This document shows positions 12,141-23,405 of a DNA stretch of 64,000 nucleotides, one piece after another; positions within the stretch are counted from its first letter, which is position 1; each line of letters starts with the position of its first letter. Under the pieces are notes generated by a model. The model searched no databases. It saw nothing but the letters and a program-made list of their open reading frames with translations, and was not told the origin of the DNA. Origin of the DNA: Pomphorhynchus laevis (lineage: Eukaryota > Acanthocephala > Palaeacanthocephala > Echinorhynchida > Pomphorhynchidae); assembly GCA_012934845.2 (NCBI GenBank), contig WNNJ02000044.1:1-64000 (forward strand), in the 5' to 3' direction. Position numbers and translations under genes: made by a program.

Positions 12141-12199
12141 TTGTAATAACTATATATTTGTGACTGATATTACTTCCTTGTATTTCTAGATAGTTAAAT

Positions 12200-15100
12200 A
12201 AAGATTATAGACTTGTCATTTACTATAGTTTATTTAACTACTGTTGGAAGCTCAGACAGCCATGGACAAGCTTTTTAAACCAGCGATATTTACAACGCCA
12301 GTCAACACAGCCGAATAGGAAAACTCGTAGACACATTGGAAACGGCGTTTTGAAAAGTATCTGTTAAAGGTTCCCGACTTAGAGGAAAACGAATTGCTGA
12401 ATGTCTTGATCAATCACGTTGCTCCTAAAGTCTACAATTACATTTCGACAATCAATGATTACGCTATTGCTCTAAGACGATTCGACGATCTATATTTGAA
12501 GTCAAGAAACAACGTATTCGGACGTTTTCAGCTTAGCACATGTAAACAGTTACAGAATTAGTCGATAGACGATTTCGTCCAAGCGTTAGATCAACTTGCA
12601 AATAATTGCGAATTCAAAGAGGTCAATGCAAACGAGTATCGCTGCTCGTGCGTCCGCGACGCTTTAATTTCAGGACTAAGTTCGAGTACGATTAGACAAC
12701 GATCGCGTGAAGTGCATCAACTCACATTGCTGTCGGCGGTTGAAAAGACCAGAACGTTTAAATCGGCTCAGTTGAACACGGAATCATACCGAATGACAAA
12801 TATTCATGTGTCAGCAGTCTTCGATCAAATTGTCACGGGAGAGGCTTCGTCACCCTGTGCCGCAGTCTCGTATTCAAAATCGGCATGCTTCTTCTGTGGT
12901 CGTGAGAGACACCCACGAAGTAAATGTACTGCCAGGCTTGCACACTGTCGAAAATGCAATAAGATCGGCCCATTTTTCGATTGTTTGCCGGTCAGATCAT
13001 GCTGCTCTATCTCGTTCTGCCGCTACAACTACAGAAGCGACTAATCAATTTCCATCTGTAGCTACGCTCTCATTATCTACCACAATATCCGATGATATAG
13101 CCCAAGCAACAATTCAAATACGCATTAATAATTGTCACGTGACGGCATTGATAGATACGGAGAGCGGTGAAAACTTTATTGACTCTGCCGTGGCGTTACG
13201 CTTGAAGTTACGACGAAGGCCCTACACGCATAAAGTGTATATGGCATCCAGTGACTACGGATCTGCTATACGTTTCTGCTGTGTGGCTGATGTATCTATC
13301 AAGGAAGCAGTATATAAGTCGGTCCGCTTCTTGTGTCTCAATAATTTATGCTGTGACGTAATTCTGGGACATCCATTTCTCTCGAGTCATGAAGCATTCC
13401 CTATTAAATTTTGCGGAGGTAGGCCGCCGCTGTCTATAGGAGTTGTTTGTACTATCAAGGCTCAGGCACCTTCTCCTTTTTCGTCTCTGACAACCGACTG
13501 CCACCCAGTTGCGATAAAATCCAGACGCTATGTACCGCATCATATAAAGATAATTAAATCAGAAATTTCGAGGATGTTGAAGGACGGGATAATCGAGCGG
13601 TGTGAAGCACCGTGGAGGGCACAAGTCGTCGTGGTCAATAGTAATCGCGGCAGGTCGCGGCTAGTTGTTGATTACTCCACAACCATTAATAAATTCACAC
13701 TGCTCAACGATTACCCTCTACCGCGCATCGATACGATCGCAGAGCAAATTGCACGATACAGAGTCTATAGTCAATTCGACCTTAAAGCGGCATATCATCA
13801 ATTATGACTCCAACCGACCGACCGCTAATTTACATCGTTCGAAGCCGATGGAGAAATCATCATTTTAAACGACTTCCTTTTGGACTTATGAATGCTCCAG
13901 CTGTGTTCCAGTGTGTGATCGATCAGATCATTCAAACAGAAAAGCTAGAGGGCACTTTTGCGTATCTTGACGACTTGGTGGTATACGGCCATTCTGCTTC
14001 GGATCATGACTATAACTTGAGTAAACTATCGAAAGCTATCCAGAAACACAATATAACTTTGAATGACGAAAAGTGCAAAAAATCTGTTCTTCGCCTTAGC
14101 GAAGAACAGATTTTTCGCCTTAGTTCTTCGCCTATGTAATCGAATACAATCAACTTCGCCCAGATTTAGCAAGTACTAAGCCACTACAAGACATAACGGA
14201 AGCAACGTGTTAAAGAGAGAGATGAAAAGACTGTTAGGGATGCTAGCACATTATTCAAGATGGATAAAGAATTATTCCGAACGCATCTAACCCTTAATCG
14301 AATGCCAATCGTTTCCGTTGCAGCGCGAAGTGGACATCACCTTCCAAGACATGCGCCGTAATGTTATGAATGCGGTACTTACAACAATAGATCCCACCAA
14401 GTTGCTTACTGTAGAAACGGATGCATCTAATCACGCGATAGGAGCAGTTCTGTCACAAGACCATCGCTCCATCGCTTTTTTTCTCGAAAACTCTCCAGGG
14501 AATCAACCCGCACGTATTCTTCGATTGAAAAGAAAGCAGTAGTTATTGTCGTAGCATTGAAATCATGGCGAAATTACCTTTTGGGAAAGCATTTCCGTGT
14601 AATAACAGACCAACATAGCGTTTCTTTCATTTTCAAGAAGAGCCATCGTAGTCAAATCAAGAAACAAAAGTTAACTTGGTGGAGGATGGAACTAGCTGCA
14701 TTCTCATTCGATATAGCTTATCGTCCAGGCTCCGAAAATCATACTGCTTATGCGTTATCCAGGATAACCTGTTCCGCCTGTACGTCCAACGATCTAATCA
14801 GATTGAGAGAAATTCATGATACATACTGTCACCCTGGCGTAACGAGGCTGTATCACTTCGTAAGAGCAAGGAATTTACCATTCTCAATCTCCGAGATACG
14901 TCAATTTATTTCAAATTGTTCAACGTGTGTGAGGCTAAGGCCACAATATCATAAGATACAGCCAACCCAGATGATCAAAGCCACCCGACCTTTTGAAAGG
15001 ATTTTCATGGACTTTAAAGGTCCGATTCCTACTCACAACAATAACCGATACCTGCTCACAGTGATAGACGAATTCTCGAGATATCCATTCGCGTTCGCAT

Positions 15101-15850
15101 GTAGTGATATGTCTGCCGGCACGGTAATTCAGTGTCTGAATAGCCTATTTTTTTATTCAATCTTCCAAAGTGTGTACATTGCGATCAAGGGCCTGCCTTC
15201 ATAGCCAGAAATTTTAAGTCCTTCCTTTTACGACATGGGATCGCACTAAGCCATTCGAGCCCGTACAACCCGACAGGAAATTCTCAAGTAGAGCGTGCGA
15301 ACGGTACTATTTGGAGAACGATCGAACTTGCTGTAGCAACACGAAAGCTCGATATCACGCGGTGGCAGCAATGTCTACTTGTTGCACTTCATTCAATACG
15401 ATCATTGTTGTGTGTGGCTACAAATTATACGCCACATGAGCGATTCTTTAAGTTTGAAAGACGAACAAGCTCGAATAACAATGTTCCACTATGGCTTCTG
15501 AATGCGGGGTTAGTCGTGCTGAAGCGACACAATACGTCGAGCAAATATGATGAAAAAAACTGAAATTGTGAGGCTCGATGAAAGCAATACTAAAACAACG
15601 CGCGTAGAACGATCCGATAGGTCAAAGCCCGTCCTGTCTCTGAAGCACCTGGTCCCGTTCCCGCACGTGGACGACGAGAATAGTCACTGTCAGCCTTCGA
15701 TTCCGTTCGGTCTTGATACCCTCGTAAATGGTTCACCAACGCCGTCACTTCATGAACAGATGAGCATCTTGGACGAGAGCACGATGTCAATTAGTGTCAC
15801 TTTTTTTCTTCTGACAAAATATACATTTACGAGACTTACATGAGGGTAAC
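12200..15850 (+). mobile_element. Gypsy-type LTR retrotransposon fossil, nearly full coding length
   Basis: A long element in plus orientation. A gag-like part starts near 12260 and includes a Cys/His finger region (about 12890-12960). An aspartic-protease-like segment follows near 13130-13380, then the RT (about 13510-14140) with R-R-L/S-R-L-V-V-D-Y, L-P-R-I-D, Y-S-Q-F-D-L-K-A-A-Y-H and Y-L-D-D. RNase H lies near 14320-14760 (L-T-V-E-T-D-A-S) and integrase near 14800-15440 (H-P-G-V-T-R, C-S-T-C, V-I-D-E-F-S-R-Y-P). A C-terminal tail extends to about 15840. No convincing LTR pair was found at the ends. The element is broken, with roughly half a dozen interruptions, and looks moderately old. 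The RT/protease style resembles Gypsy elements common in invertebrates; I do not assign a named family. Confidence 0.88.
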
Positions 15851-15914
15851 CTCTTTATTATAGATTATTATTTATAACAAAATTTTTAACAGCTTAAACA
15901 CACAATATCCCAAC

Positions 15915-16035
15915 TTACAAGATCAACGAGATTTTAGAGATTAATGAGCTTTCAGAGATCAACGGGCTTTCATAAATCAACAAGCTTTCATAGATCAACG
16001 AGTCTTCAGATATTAACGAGGTTCTGAAATTATTA
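15915..16035 (+). repeat. Degenerate ~25-bp direct repeats (ATCAACGAG type)
   Basis: About five imperfect copies of a GATCAACGAGCTTTCATA-like word follow one another between the end of the Gypsy fossil and the next LINE fragment. Function unknown; it may belong to the untranslated end of either neighbour. Confidence 0.6.
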
Positions 16036-16079
16036 TCAAACGACTTCTTGGAAATCAATACAAGCGTGTAGCATAACAA

Positions 16080-17700
16080 ACGTGCATTGTTGTGCTTGTA
16101 ATGGAAGTAACGCTCTGTGCGAAAACGATATGTGTGTCAAGGCAGGACGTAATTGCTCTAATTGTTTACCTGGATATAGGTGTACAAATCGTAAACTGAT
16201 CTCAGTGGTTTTTAACCCAACTTTAGTGTCATCACCTCGTTCAACGTCTAATACACTTGAAGAAAATATTGTTAAATGTTTGACTTACCGCCCGTATATC
16301 TGCGCAACATCGCTGACATAATATGTCATCCGCTTTACAATATTTTCTCTGCGTCTGTTGCTTTTGGCGTTGTTCCTTCTGATTGGCAGAATTCCATCAT
16401 ATGTCCTGTTTATAAGAAAGGGGATAGTTTATCCATTGGCAATTATAGGCCTATTAGTCTCACTTGCGCGTGTTGTCGTGTGCTAGAGAGATTGATTAAG
16501 CGATGAATAATAGAATTTTTAGATAGATTTCAAATTTTGAACCCAGTACAGCATGGCTTCCGAAAATGTTATTCAATGACTACTAATATTGTACATGCAC
16601 GTGAAAATTGGTATCACTATTATGATCAAGGTATACCAGTTGATGTCATTTTCTTTGATTTCTCAAAAGTGTTCCACTCAGTTAATCACACGCGTCTTAT
16701 TGATAAGTTGGAGCACATTAATCGTGATAAAAGGATCATAAACTGGATTCGTGTATTCCTTTCCAACCGACAAAGTGTCGTACGAATAAGTAAGTCGCTG
16801 TCGAGTCCATTTCCAGTGTTGTTAGGTGTTCCACAGAGAGTGGAACACCTAATGAACTGATATTTGGTATCAACGAGTTAATACCAAATATCAGTTCATT
16901 CAGTTTATTATATGCAGATGATCTTATAGTTTGGCGACATATTATTTCCGATCTTGATAAACAGCATTAACAAAACGACGTCGACGTTATATCCAATTGG
17001 TCTAAACGAAATCACTTGAGGATCAATTCCGCTAAATGTACATGTATGCGTATATCACGAAGATCATGTGATCATCTTGGAGGTGAGTATCAGTTTGGTT
17101 CAAATAGTATCGAAAGAACCTACTCATATAAAGATTTGGGATTTTGGATTTGTGCTGACTAATCCACTCGAAAGCATTCAGACTACGTGTGTTGCATCGC
17201 AAAACGCTTAATAGGACATACTCGTCGAGCTCTGATAGGCATAGATCCGTTATGTTACCATACCTTAGCAAATGCGTTTTTCTTGAGCCATATCTTATAC
17301 GCATCGCCAGCTTGTTATCCCGAAACTACTTATGAGCGTCGTGCATTGGAGAAAGTGTTCAGATCAATAACTAAATTAGTCTCAGGGCTGCATATTTTTG
17401 GCTACCTGAAACTTTTCCAGATATTAAATATGCCTTGTCTGCGATATATTCGTGACAAGCGAGATCTCTCTCTTGATCTACTGCAACTGAGAGGTCAACC
17501 TTCTCTTCGCGGACACCCCCTGATGCTAAAAACACAAAGGTACATACATGCAGTTTCCTGCTTTGCCAAACGAGTCGTACGATCTTGGAATTCGCTTCAG
17601 AGCGCGACCGTTTTGTCGTCTACTGCTTCAAGTTTTTGCGCCCTACTGGATGATGACCCTTCCTTCTCAAGACAACGGTGGGATTTTCAGTAGTTCATCT
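16080..17700 (+). mobile_element. CR1-like LINE fragment with Cys-rich head and RT, internally rearranged
   Basis: 16082-16200 encodes a cysteine-rich module (C-C-A-C-N-G-S-N, C..C, C-S-N-C-L-P-G) of a kind seen beside many invertebrate retroelement proteins. RT sequence follows: 16276-16506 has P-V-Y-K-K-G-D and N-Y-R-P-I-S-L-T; 16537-16860 has H-G-F-R-K and V-D-V-I-F-F-D-F-S-K; near 16910 comes L-L-Y-A-D-D-L-I-V; and 17187-17693 is the long thumb/C-terminal region with R-S-W-N-S-L ending at a stop. Stops separate 16506 from 16537 and a frame change occurs near 17180. The stretch that should carry G-S-V-L-G-P up to Y-A-D-D is missing and replaced by two small perfect hairpins (16822-16900). 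Endonuclease is absent between the Cys-rich module and the RT, so this copy has an internal deletion. Confidence 0.8.
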
Positions 17701-17739
17701 GATGAGGAAGGGACAAATCGACTCTTATTTTTGATTTAT

Positions 17740-18785
17740 TGTGAAGCAACTTGTAAAGAGCCTCGGCTCAATTTGTTGTCAATTAATAATAATAAAGTCG
17801 AAGGTTGTTAAATTTAGAAAAGGGGGTAAGTTAATTCGAAACGATGCGGTACGATTAGACGGCTCAAGTTTAGAATTTTGCCGTTCGTATAAGTACTTGG
17901 GATACTTGCTTACGTCTCACTGGTCATTTACCGATCATCTTAAATACACATGTGCAAAAATTGCTGCATCTACTAACTTGATCAAAATCATCGGGGCGCT
18001 ATCATTTAAAGGAGCGATACGTTAGTTTAAACAAATGCTTCTGCCGATTATCAAATATGAACTTAAAAGTGTTTGGATGCATCTCAACTTTTCAAATTTT
18101 TATCAAATAGACTCCTGTCAATGAAGATACGTAAAGTATGTAGTAGGTGTATCCACTAAATCGTCATCGACATCAGTCGCGGTTTTATCTCGCCTTCGAC
18201 ATTGTTCTGAGCTCATACGCAACATCTTTTACCGACTTTCTACAGTCCCCGTTTGTCAAAATTAGGATAACTTTATTAGTAAGTTAGGTCATTTAAATTT
18301 TAACATATATGACACTGGCCTTCACATAATCCAAATGAATGATCCGTGGTCGATTAAACGCCCTCTGATTTAGCGTGCATCTTTAGATGGATACCATTTT
18401 GTGCAAACAATATATCGTTTCATTAAAGAAATGGAAATTTGCCATTGCAAATTTACTATGCAAACAATGCTGTTCATCGCTTTATGTTTTTGAATGTCTA
18501 TGTTTGTCATGCTTTTTCCTTTCCGACATTGATTCAATAACCAGAGTAAGCAGCTGACTGAATTAAGATTGATGGTTGTCTCATCGGAAAATATAATGGA
18601 ATAAATAATTATTGAAGAGAAGCTCGAAACAGACTATATGACACTCAATTTTTGTATATTTTATGACTATCAAGGCCACCTAAGCTTAAGTTTGTGAATT
18701 TTGTATATTGTATTTTGTTGCTCCAAGCTGAAAGGCGCAGGGAACGAAATAATAAACCGTCTCATTATTGTTATTTATTTAAAAA
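17740..18785 (+). mobile_element. 3' part of a second LINE type (R1/I-like RT C-terminus and 3' tail)
   Basis: 17741-18025 encodes K-S-K-V-V-K-F-R-K-G-G-K-L then C-R-S-Y-K-Y-L-G-Y-L-L-T-S, the K-T-K-V-x-x-F-R-K-G-G ... F-x-Y-L-G pattern found after the YADD motif in R1/I/Jockey-group RTs. Degenerate coding sequence continues to about 18530 with several stops. The unit ends in AATAATAAACCGTCTC followed by ATTATTGTTATTT, a typical LINE 3' end. It begins abruptly within 50 bp of the previous LINE's stop codon, so it is 5'-truncated. Confidence 0.65.
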
Positions 18786-18944
18786 AATAAACTAAGAAAT
18801 AACGAAAAAATAATTATTATAATATTTTTTTCCGTTGTACGATCAAAGATGATTTACAATACTGATAAGTTTACTTTGAATTTTATTGTCGCTATTAATT
18901 ATCATGAGAGAAGAGTTACCATTGACCATCGCATGATTAAATAT

Positions 18945-20045
18945 AAAATCTACGAAATTGAATAATTTGACAGTTTATAAAGGAACCATTAGTAGTGGTG
19001 CCGTACAGTTTTATAACTAGTTATACTCAAAGAAATTCAAATAAGCTATTGGTAAATTGCTTTGAGATGTATTGCCTTATTAGATATTAGATAAAGTACA
19101 AAAGTGATGTTCAATGCATCATTATCTTGTTTAACTTATATACTTTCTATTTGTCACGTAAATGAGCTAGATCTAATTATAAATAAAGGAATAAAAACTC
19201 AACTTACTTATGTAGTATATTGGCTCATCGATTTTGAATGATTTACATGCATACTGATCTGACTGAATACAAAGAAGACGTTCAAAAATAGATTTGAATT
19301 TTAATATGACTGCAAACTCTGATGCGTATATTATATAAAGAAAGTAAACATATTGTATACATACCGAATACCAATTAAAATATAATTTGGTTCATAATGA
19401 TTGTTTAAGAGAAATTTAGTTTATCTCAAGGAAGCGATATAAAAAATTATGCATTATTGATTTAAAAACAGACCTACGTACAATAGCTATAATTTAAATC
19501 GGCTAAAGAGAAAATATGCAAATACAAACTTAGTTTATCAGCTAAATTTACTACAATGCATATTTAACTAAAATGTAACCATTAGATTGAATTCTTAAAA
19601 AGTGCACGAACAAAAATTAATAAAGCGAAACAATTATGTTGATTTATTGAAGACATCTTAAATTAGGTTTATATATAATTGTAAATGTTTTTAAAAACCG
19701 GAGCTCGATTACAAGAAGAGCAGACTTCCTCATCACTCTTAGATGAGCTGATGGTAGCCGGCAGCACTCATCAGTAGGGTGAAATACCATTAGTCGTTTC
19801 GACTGCCTTGTGATATATTAAGGAGGCATTTCCGAGAATTTGCTTACGTGGTAGCATGGGCATTGCCTGTTTAAACTAACCATGTGCTTTCCGGATAATC
19901 CTAATTTTGTTCAGCAGAAATTTTACTTGCTGTCATTCCTTGCTTTCTCACAGGATACATTTAAGGATACATTTTTAATAAATACTACATTTAAAAAACT
20001 GAAGCTTATTAGCTCCATGATCACAGTTTAACACAATTGGATTTA
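18945..20045 (+). repeat. Large inverted duplication, left arm, outer block
   Basis: The block from CTACGAAATTGAATAATTTG onward is repeated as reverse complement at about 52290-53316 with roughly 97 percent identity by eye over sampled stretches. It is AT-rich and noncoding, and includes at 19700-20045 a repeat with GAGCTGATGGTAGCC / GGCAGCACTCATCAG / GTCGTTTCGACTGCC words that also occurs at 51985-52570. Confidence 0.85.
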
Positions 20046-20079
20046 AAATTATAAAAATGTAATTTTAAATATATACATA

Positions 20080-20283
20080 TATATAAGGTTTTGAAAAAGA
20101 ACCAGATAAGCTAACGCAACTTATATTTTTTCCGTAAAACGTTTCGGCTATCGCCTTCTTCAGTTACAACATCGGAATGACCCCAGATCGCGGTCACACT
20201 CGCAAAATAATTATATATATATGTATATATATACTGTATTTTTAAAGAAAACAAGCTTAGGGCAGAAAACCTCCTGCGAAATA
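20080..20283 (-). mobile_element. Penelope-type end fragment with hammerhead-like core
   Basis: Present in the left arm only, at the site where the right arm carries the Penelope insertion. On the minus strand it reads CTGAAGA (20163-20157), then a GGC-GATA-GCC hairpin, then GAAA (20145-20142) and CGTTTTACGG. The CTGANGA, stem II, GAAA order fits a hammerhead core; stems I and III are not obvious. The downstream TA-rich run (20210-20235) resembles the simple repeats beside other Penelope pieces here. Confidence 0.5.
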
Positions 20284-23200
20284 AAACATTTAGTAACGCT
20301 ATAAATTTTTTTACTCATATATAAAATATATCACGTATCATTATAAAAAAACTCATTGTTATATTTCAAATTTAAATTTTAACATGATGTAAAAAATTTA
20401 TAAAATCCTATATAATTATTTATAATAAATCTTTATTTTTATTTATATATCGTATAAAATACGTAGATTATCTGATCTGATCGGTTATCTGATCTGATTT
20501 ATTAGATATGTGCATTAAGAGCTGAAGCAGCCATTCCGTACCTATGGCTTACGTAACAGAAAAGACACGCAAACGTTATTGTTGAGAGCTATCGACATAA
20601 CGGCAATCATGATTTAATATTAAGCAGTTGAATGGATAAACCAATGACAATACTAATTTAAACAACAATTTTTATATGTTTAATAACGTTATTTTGTTAA
20701 AATGCAATTTACTCAAATGGGGCATTTTTATTTTTGTAGGTCAAATTTCATAAAATATACGCGAAGAAAACTAATGGACAGTGGATTAGTAAGGATTTAT
20801 TTAAATCTGCTCATTCATATAATGAATACTAACTTTCGATTCTTAGCATAAATCGCTAAACAAGGAATTATCTTGTTATGGATTATTTACAAAAACCACA
20901 AGATTTTGAAGTTTATCTAATTGTGCAGTCATTCTTACAATTGAATTTTCGACGACACTATACGTTGCCTTAATCCCATCTATAAGCCAATTCTGTATGG
21001 AATTGGAGGTGACCTTCAATTCTGTATTGAGGTACACTAATACTGAAAGGTAGACTACTGTTGTTGGCTTACAGATATTATTAATAATACGTGTAATCAT
21101 CAAAAGTTTTATTAAAACCACTATAATGACTCTTTTGTTATGATTTTTCAAAAAAAATACAAAATTTTGACAAGAATAACTGATATACAATTACAGATAT
21201 GCTCTTAACGATAGAGTTAGAAAGTGCAAATGATACAAATTAATATCTTTGGATTAATTTGTTAGTCTTTCTCCTATTTAATGCGCTGGCTTGACAGTGC
21301 ATTGCATATAAGAAACCATGAGAGAGTAGTGGAAATTTTGAGCAGTTGTGTTGCTAACATATTGTGAAAAAATTACTAAAACTGATTTGTTTACCCGGAA
21401 GAACCCAAGCAGTTGATGTCTACAATTCCGTGATGGAGCTATTTTTAAGATCCTTTATCAAATCGTCAAATGCATATTTAATCAATAGTGACGGAAACAA
21501 TAAATGATATAATCAACATATTGGTTTGTAAAAGTTTTTTCTGAATGAAATGTAGCATAAAGTCGTGAAGTTTCTCAGTAGTGCCGCTTGCCTCTTAAGA
21601 ATGAAATCATTCATTTTATTAATAATATTATATCATTATAATCATTATATATCATTATAATAAAAATTGTAGTTATTATTTTAATTATAATAAATATAAT
21701 ATTATATCATTGTCTTATTATTTTATAATCAATTGTATTATATAATATTATATATTATTAATTTTATTTTAATGATGTAACTTGATTTAACGGGTATTAC
21801 GTTATTTATAAACATTACATTACACTTCAATATACTGATAACCACACAACAAGGATAAGGGAAACATCCTAAATGATGTTTTGCATATGTTAGAGAAAGA
21901 TCAATATTTTGGTAAACAAAATCTAAAATGTTCAACTCAAATATTGTTTTAATAGCAAATAGTTCATAATGATCAATTATTGATTTAGAATTATTGGAGA
22001 TGAATCAAAAAGTGGAAAATTTTACTTAATATTTCGGCAACCTCTGTCAACATCTGAAGAAAATCATTTGGTAATTTTCTGAAGGTACTAACAGAGGTTA
22101 GCGAAATATCAATTAAAATTTTCCCATTTTTTGATTCAGCTCCAATAAGTCTTTATTGTTTTAATTTTAAATGCATTTAGATACTATAATACGATTTACA
22201 TACGATCTTTAAGCAAGCAGAAAATGAGATATCATATGTTTACCGTTTTGCAAGAAAACCTCGGCATTTTATTACCTTCATAGGAACAAACTTAATTTGA
22301 CGATCTTAATCTATGTCATGCTCACGCATGTTAGATTAATAAAGGAGGTATCCGAATTTCAAAAATAAACTTGGAATAATAAACTCTGTAGCGTTCGTTA
22401 AATAGTTGAGAAAGATTAAAATAAAAGCATTTTGAATATAGTTGTAAATTGTTTTGAAGAAAATATTATTAGGCTGTAAAATGACCTTTCAATATATTTT
22501 AAATCGATTGTTTTACTTAAAATACTTCTTTCTACTTTGTTATGATCATCTGATGCTTTGGATCAGCAGATCCCAACTTTTAATGTAATTAAAACAAATA
22601 AAAGTACATACTTAGATATGCCCCGAGTGTTGCATGCTCCGTACTTTAAAAATAACGAAATTTGAACAATCAAACAGCAACTTATCTTAATGTTCGCATG
22701 ACTAGTGATCGCATTCATTTAACAAAATGTATGGTTAAATGAAGAAGTTTTCAGTAAAAGTTATTTGTAATCTTAAAAAATATATTTTTTTTCAAACTTT
22801 TCTGTTAAGGCACATTATTGATTTACTTATCGATAGTTATTCCTATCGATTGAACAGTGTATTTTACAAAAATACTTGCACATTATGATAAGCAAAGTCA
22901 TTTCTGTTTGCAATTGTGGCACGCAGTTCAAGAATGAGTCAGTCATCTTCCAATAGGGTATAAAACAGTTTTGAAGATGCACATCAATTTTACTCTATTT
23001 TAAGTTGATGAAATGAAGGAGTGTGATGAGTCGGTCATCTTGATAGAATTAAAGCAACGTACGGTGTCATCAAAAATTCAATTGTAACAATGACATTCAT
23101 AACCTTCTTATTTAATTTCTACTATTTAATTTTTGTAAATTAACTCCATAACAAATGAAAACGAATAAAAGTCAAAATATGAAGAAGACAATATTACCTT

Positions 23201-23405
23201 CCGCCATTGTAGCGTTTGACACAACTGGAAGCACTGGGAATCTAATTGTTCTAAAGTTCAAATCTGAGGAGTCTGCTCTCAGAACTCCTGCTACTTATTA
23301 CAAAATGGAGATAAATGCGGGGCTTCTCCCAAGTGTTCTAATTGTAAAGGGGACCACCCTGCCTGATCCAGAAAGTGTCCTCTCTTCAAAAAATATAGAA
23401 GGGAC
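20283..23405 (+). repeat. Large inverted duplication, left arm, inner near-identical block
   Basis: This 3.1-kb block is the reverse complement of 44527-47656. Paired positions keep a constant coordinate sum of 67,940 over most of its length, so indels are nearly absent, and two open frames (20876-21190 minus and 21738-21935 minus) recur with identical translations at 46750-47064 and 46005-46202. Those frames are AT-rich and I do not call them genes. The block ends inside the ORF1 of an I-like LINE at about 23405, where similarity to the partner drops. Confidence 0.92.
22000..22145. repeat. Foldback element, ~60-bp arms, stem-GAAA motif
   Basis: TTGGAGATGAATCAAAAAGTGG at the left is mirrored by TTTTTTGATTCAGCTCCAA at the right with a centre near 22073. 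Both arms hold CAGAGGTT, then AGC or GCC, then GAAATAT. Its duplicate lies at about 45795-45940 in the right arm of the large inverted duplication. Confidence 0.7.

Noticed and set aside
10480-17700. A single CR1-like LINE split by the Gypsy fossil
   Set aside because: The two LINE pieces overlap in the RT fingers region with clearly different sequence, so they are separate copies.
20876-21190. 104-codon frame repeated identically at 46750-47064
   Set aside because: Identity is explained by the near-identical inverted duplication, in which noncoding DNA is equally preserved; composition is AT-driven and no domain is recognised.
21738-21935. 65-codon frame repeated identically at 46005-46202
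   Set aside because: Same reason: a passenger of the inverted duplication, not evidence of selection.
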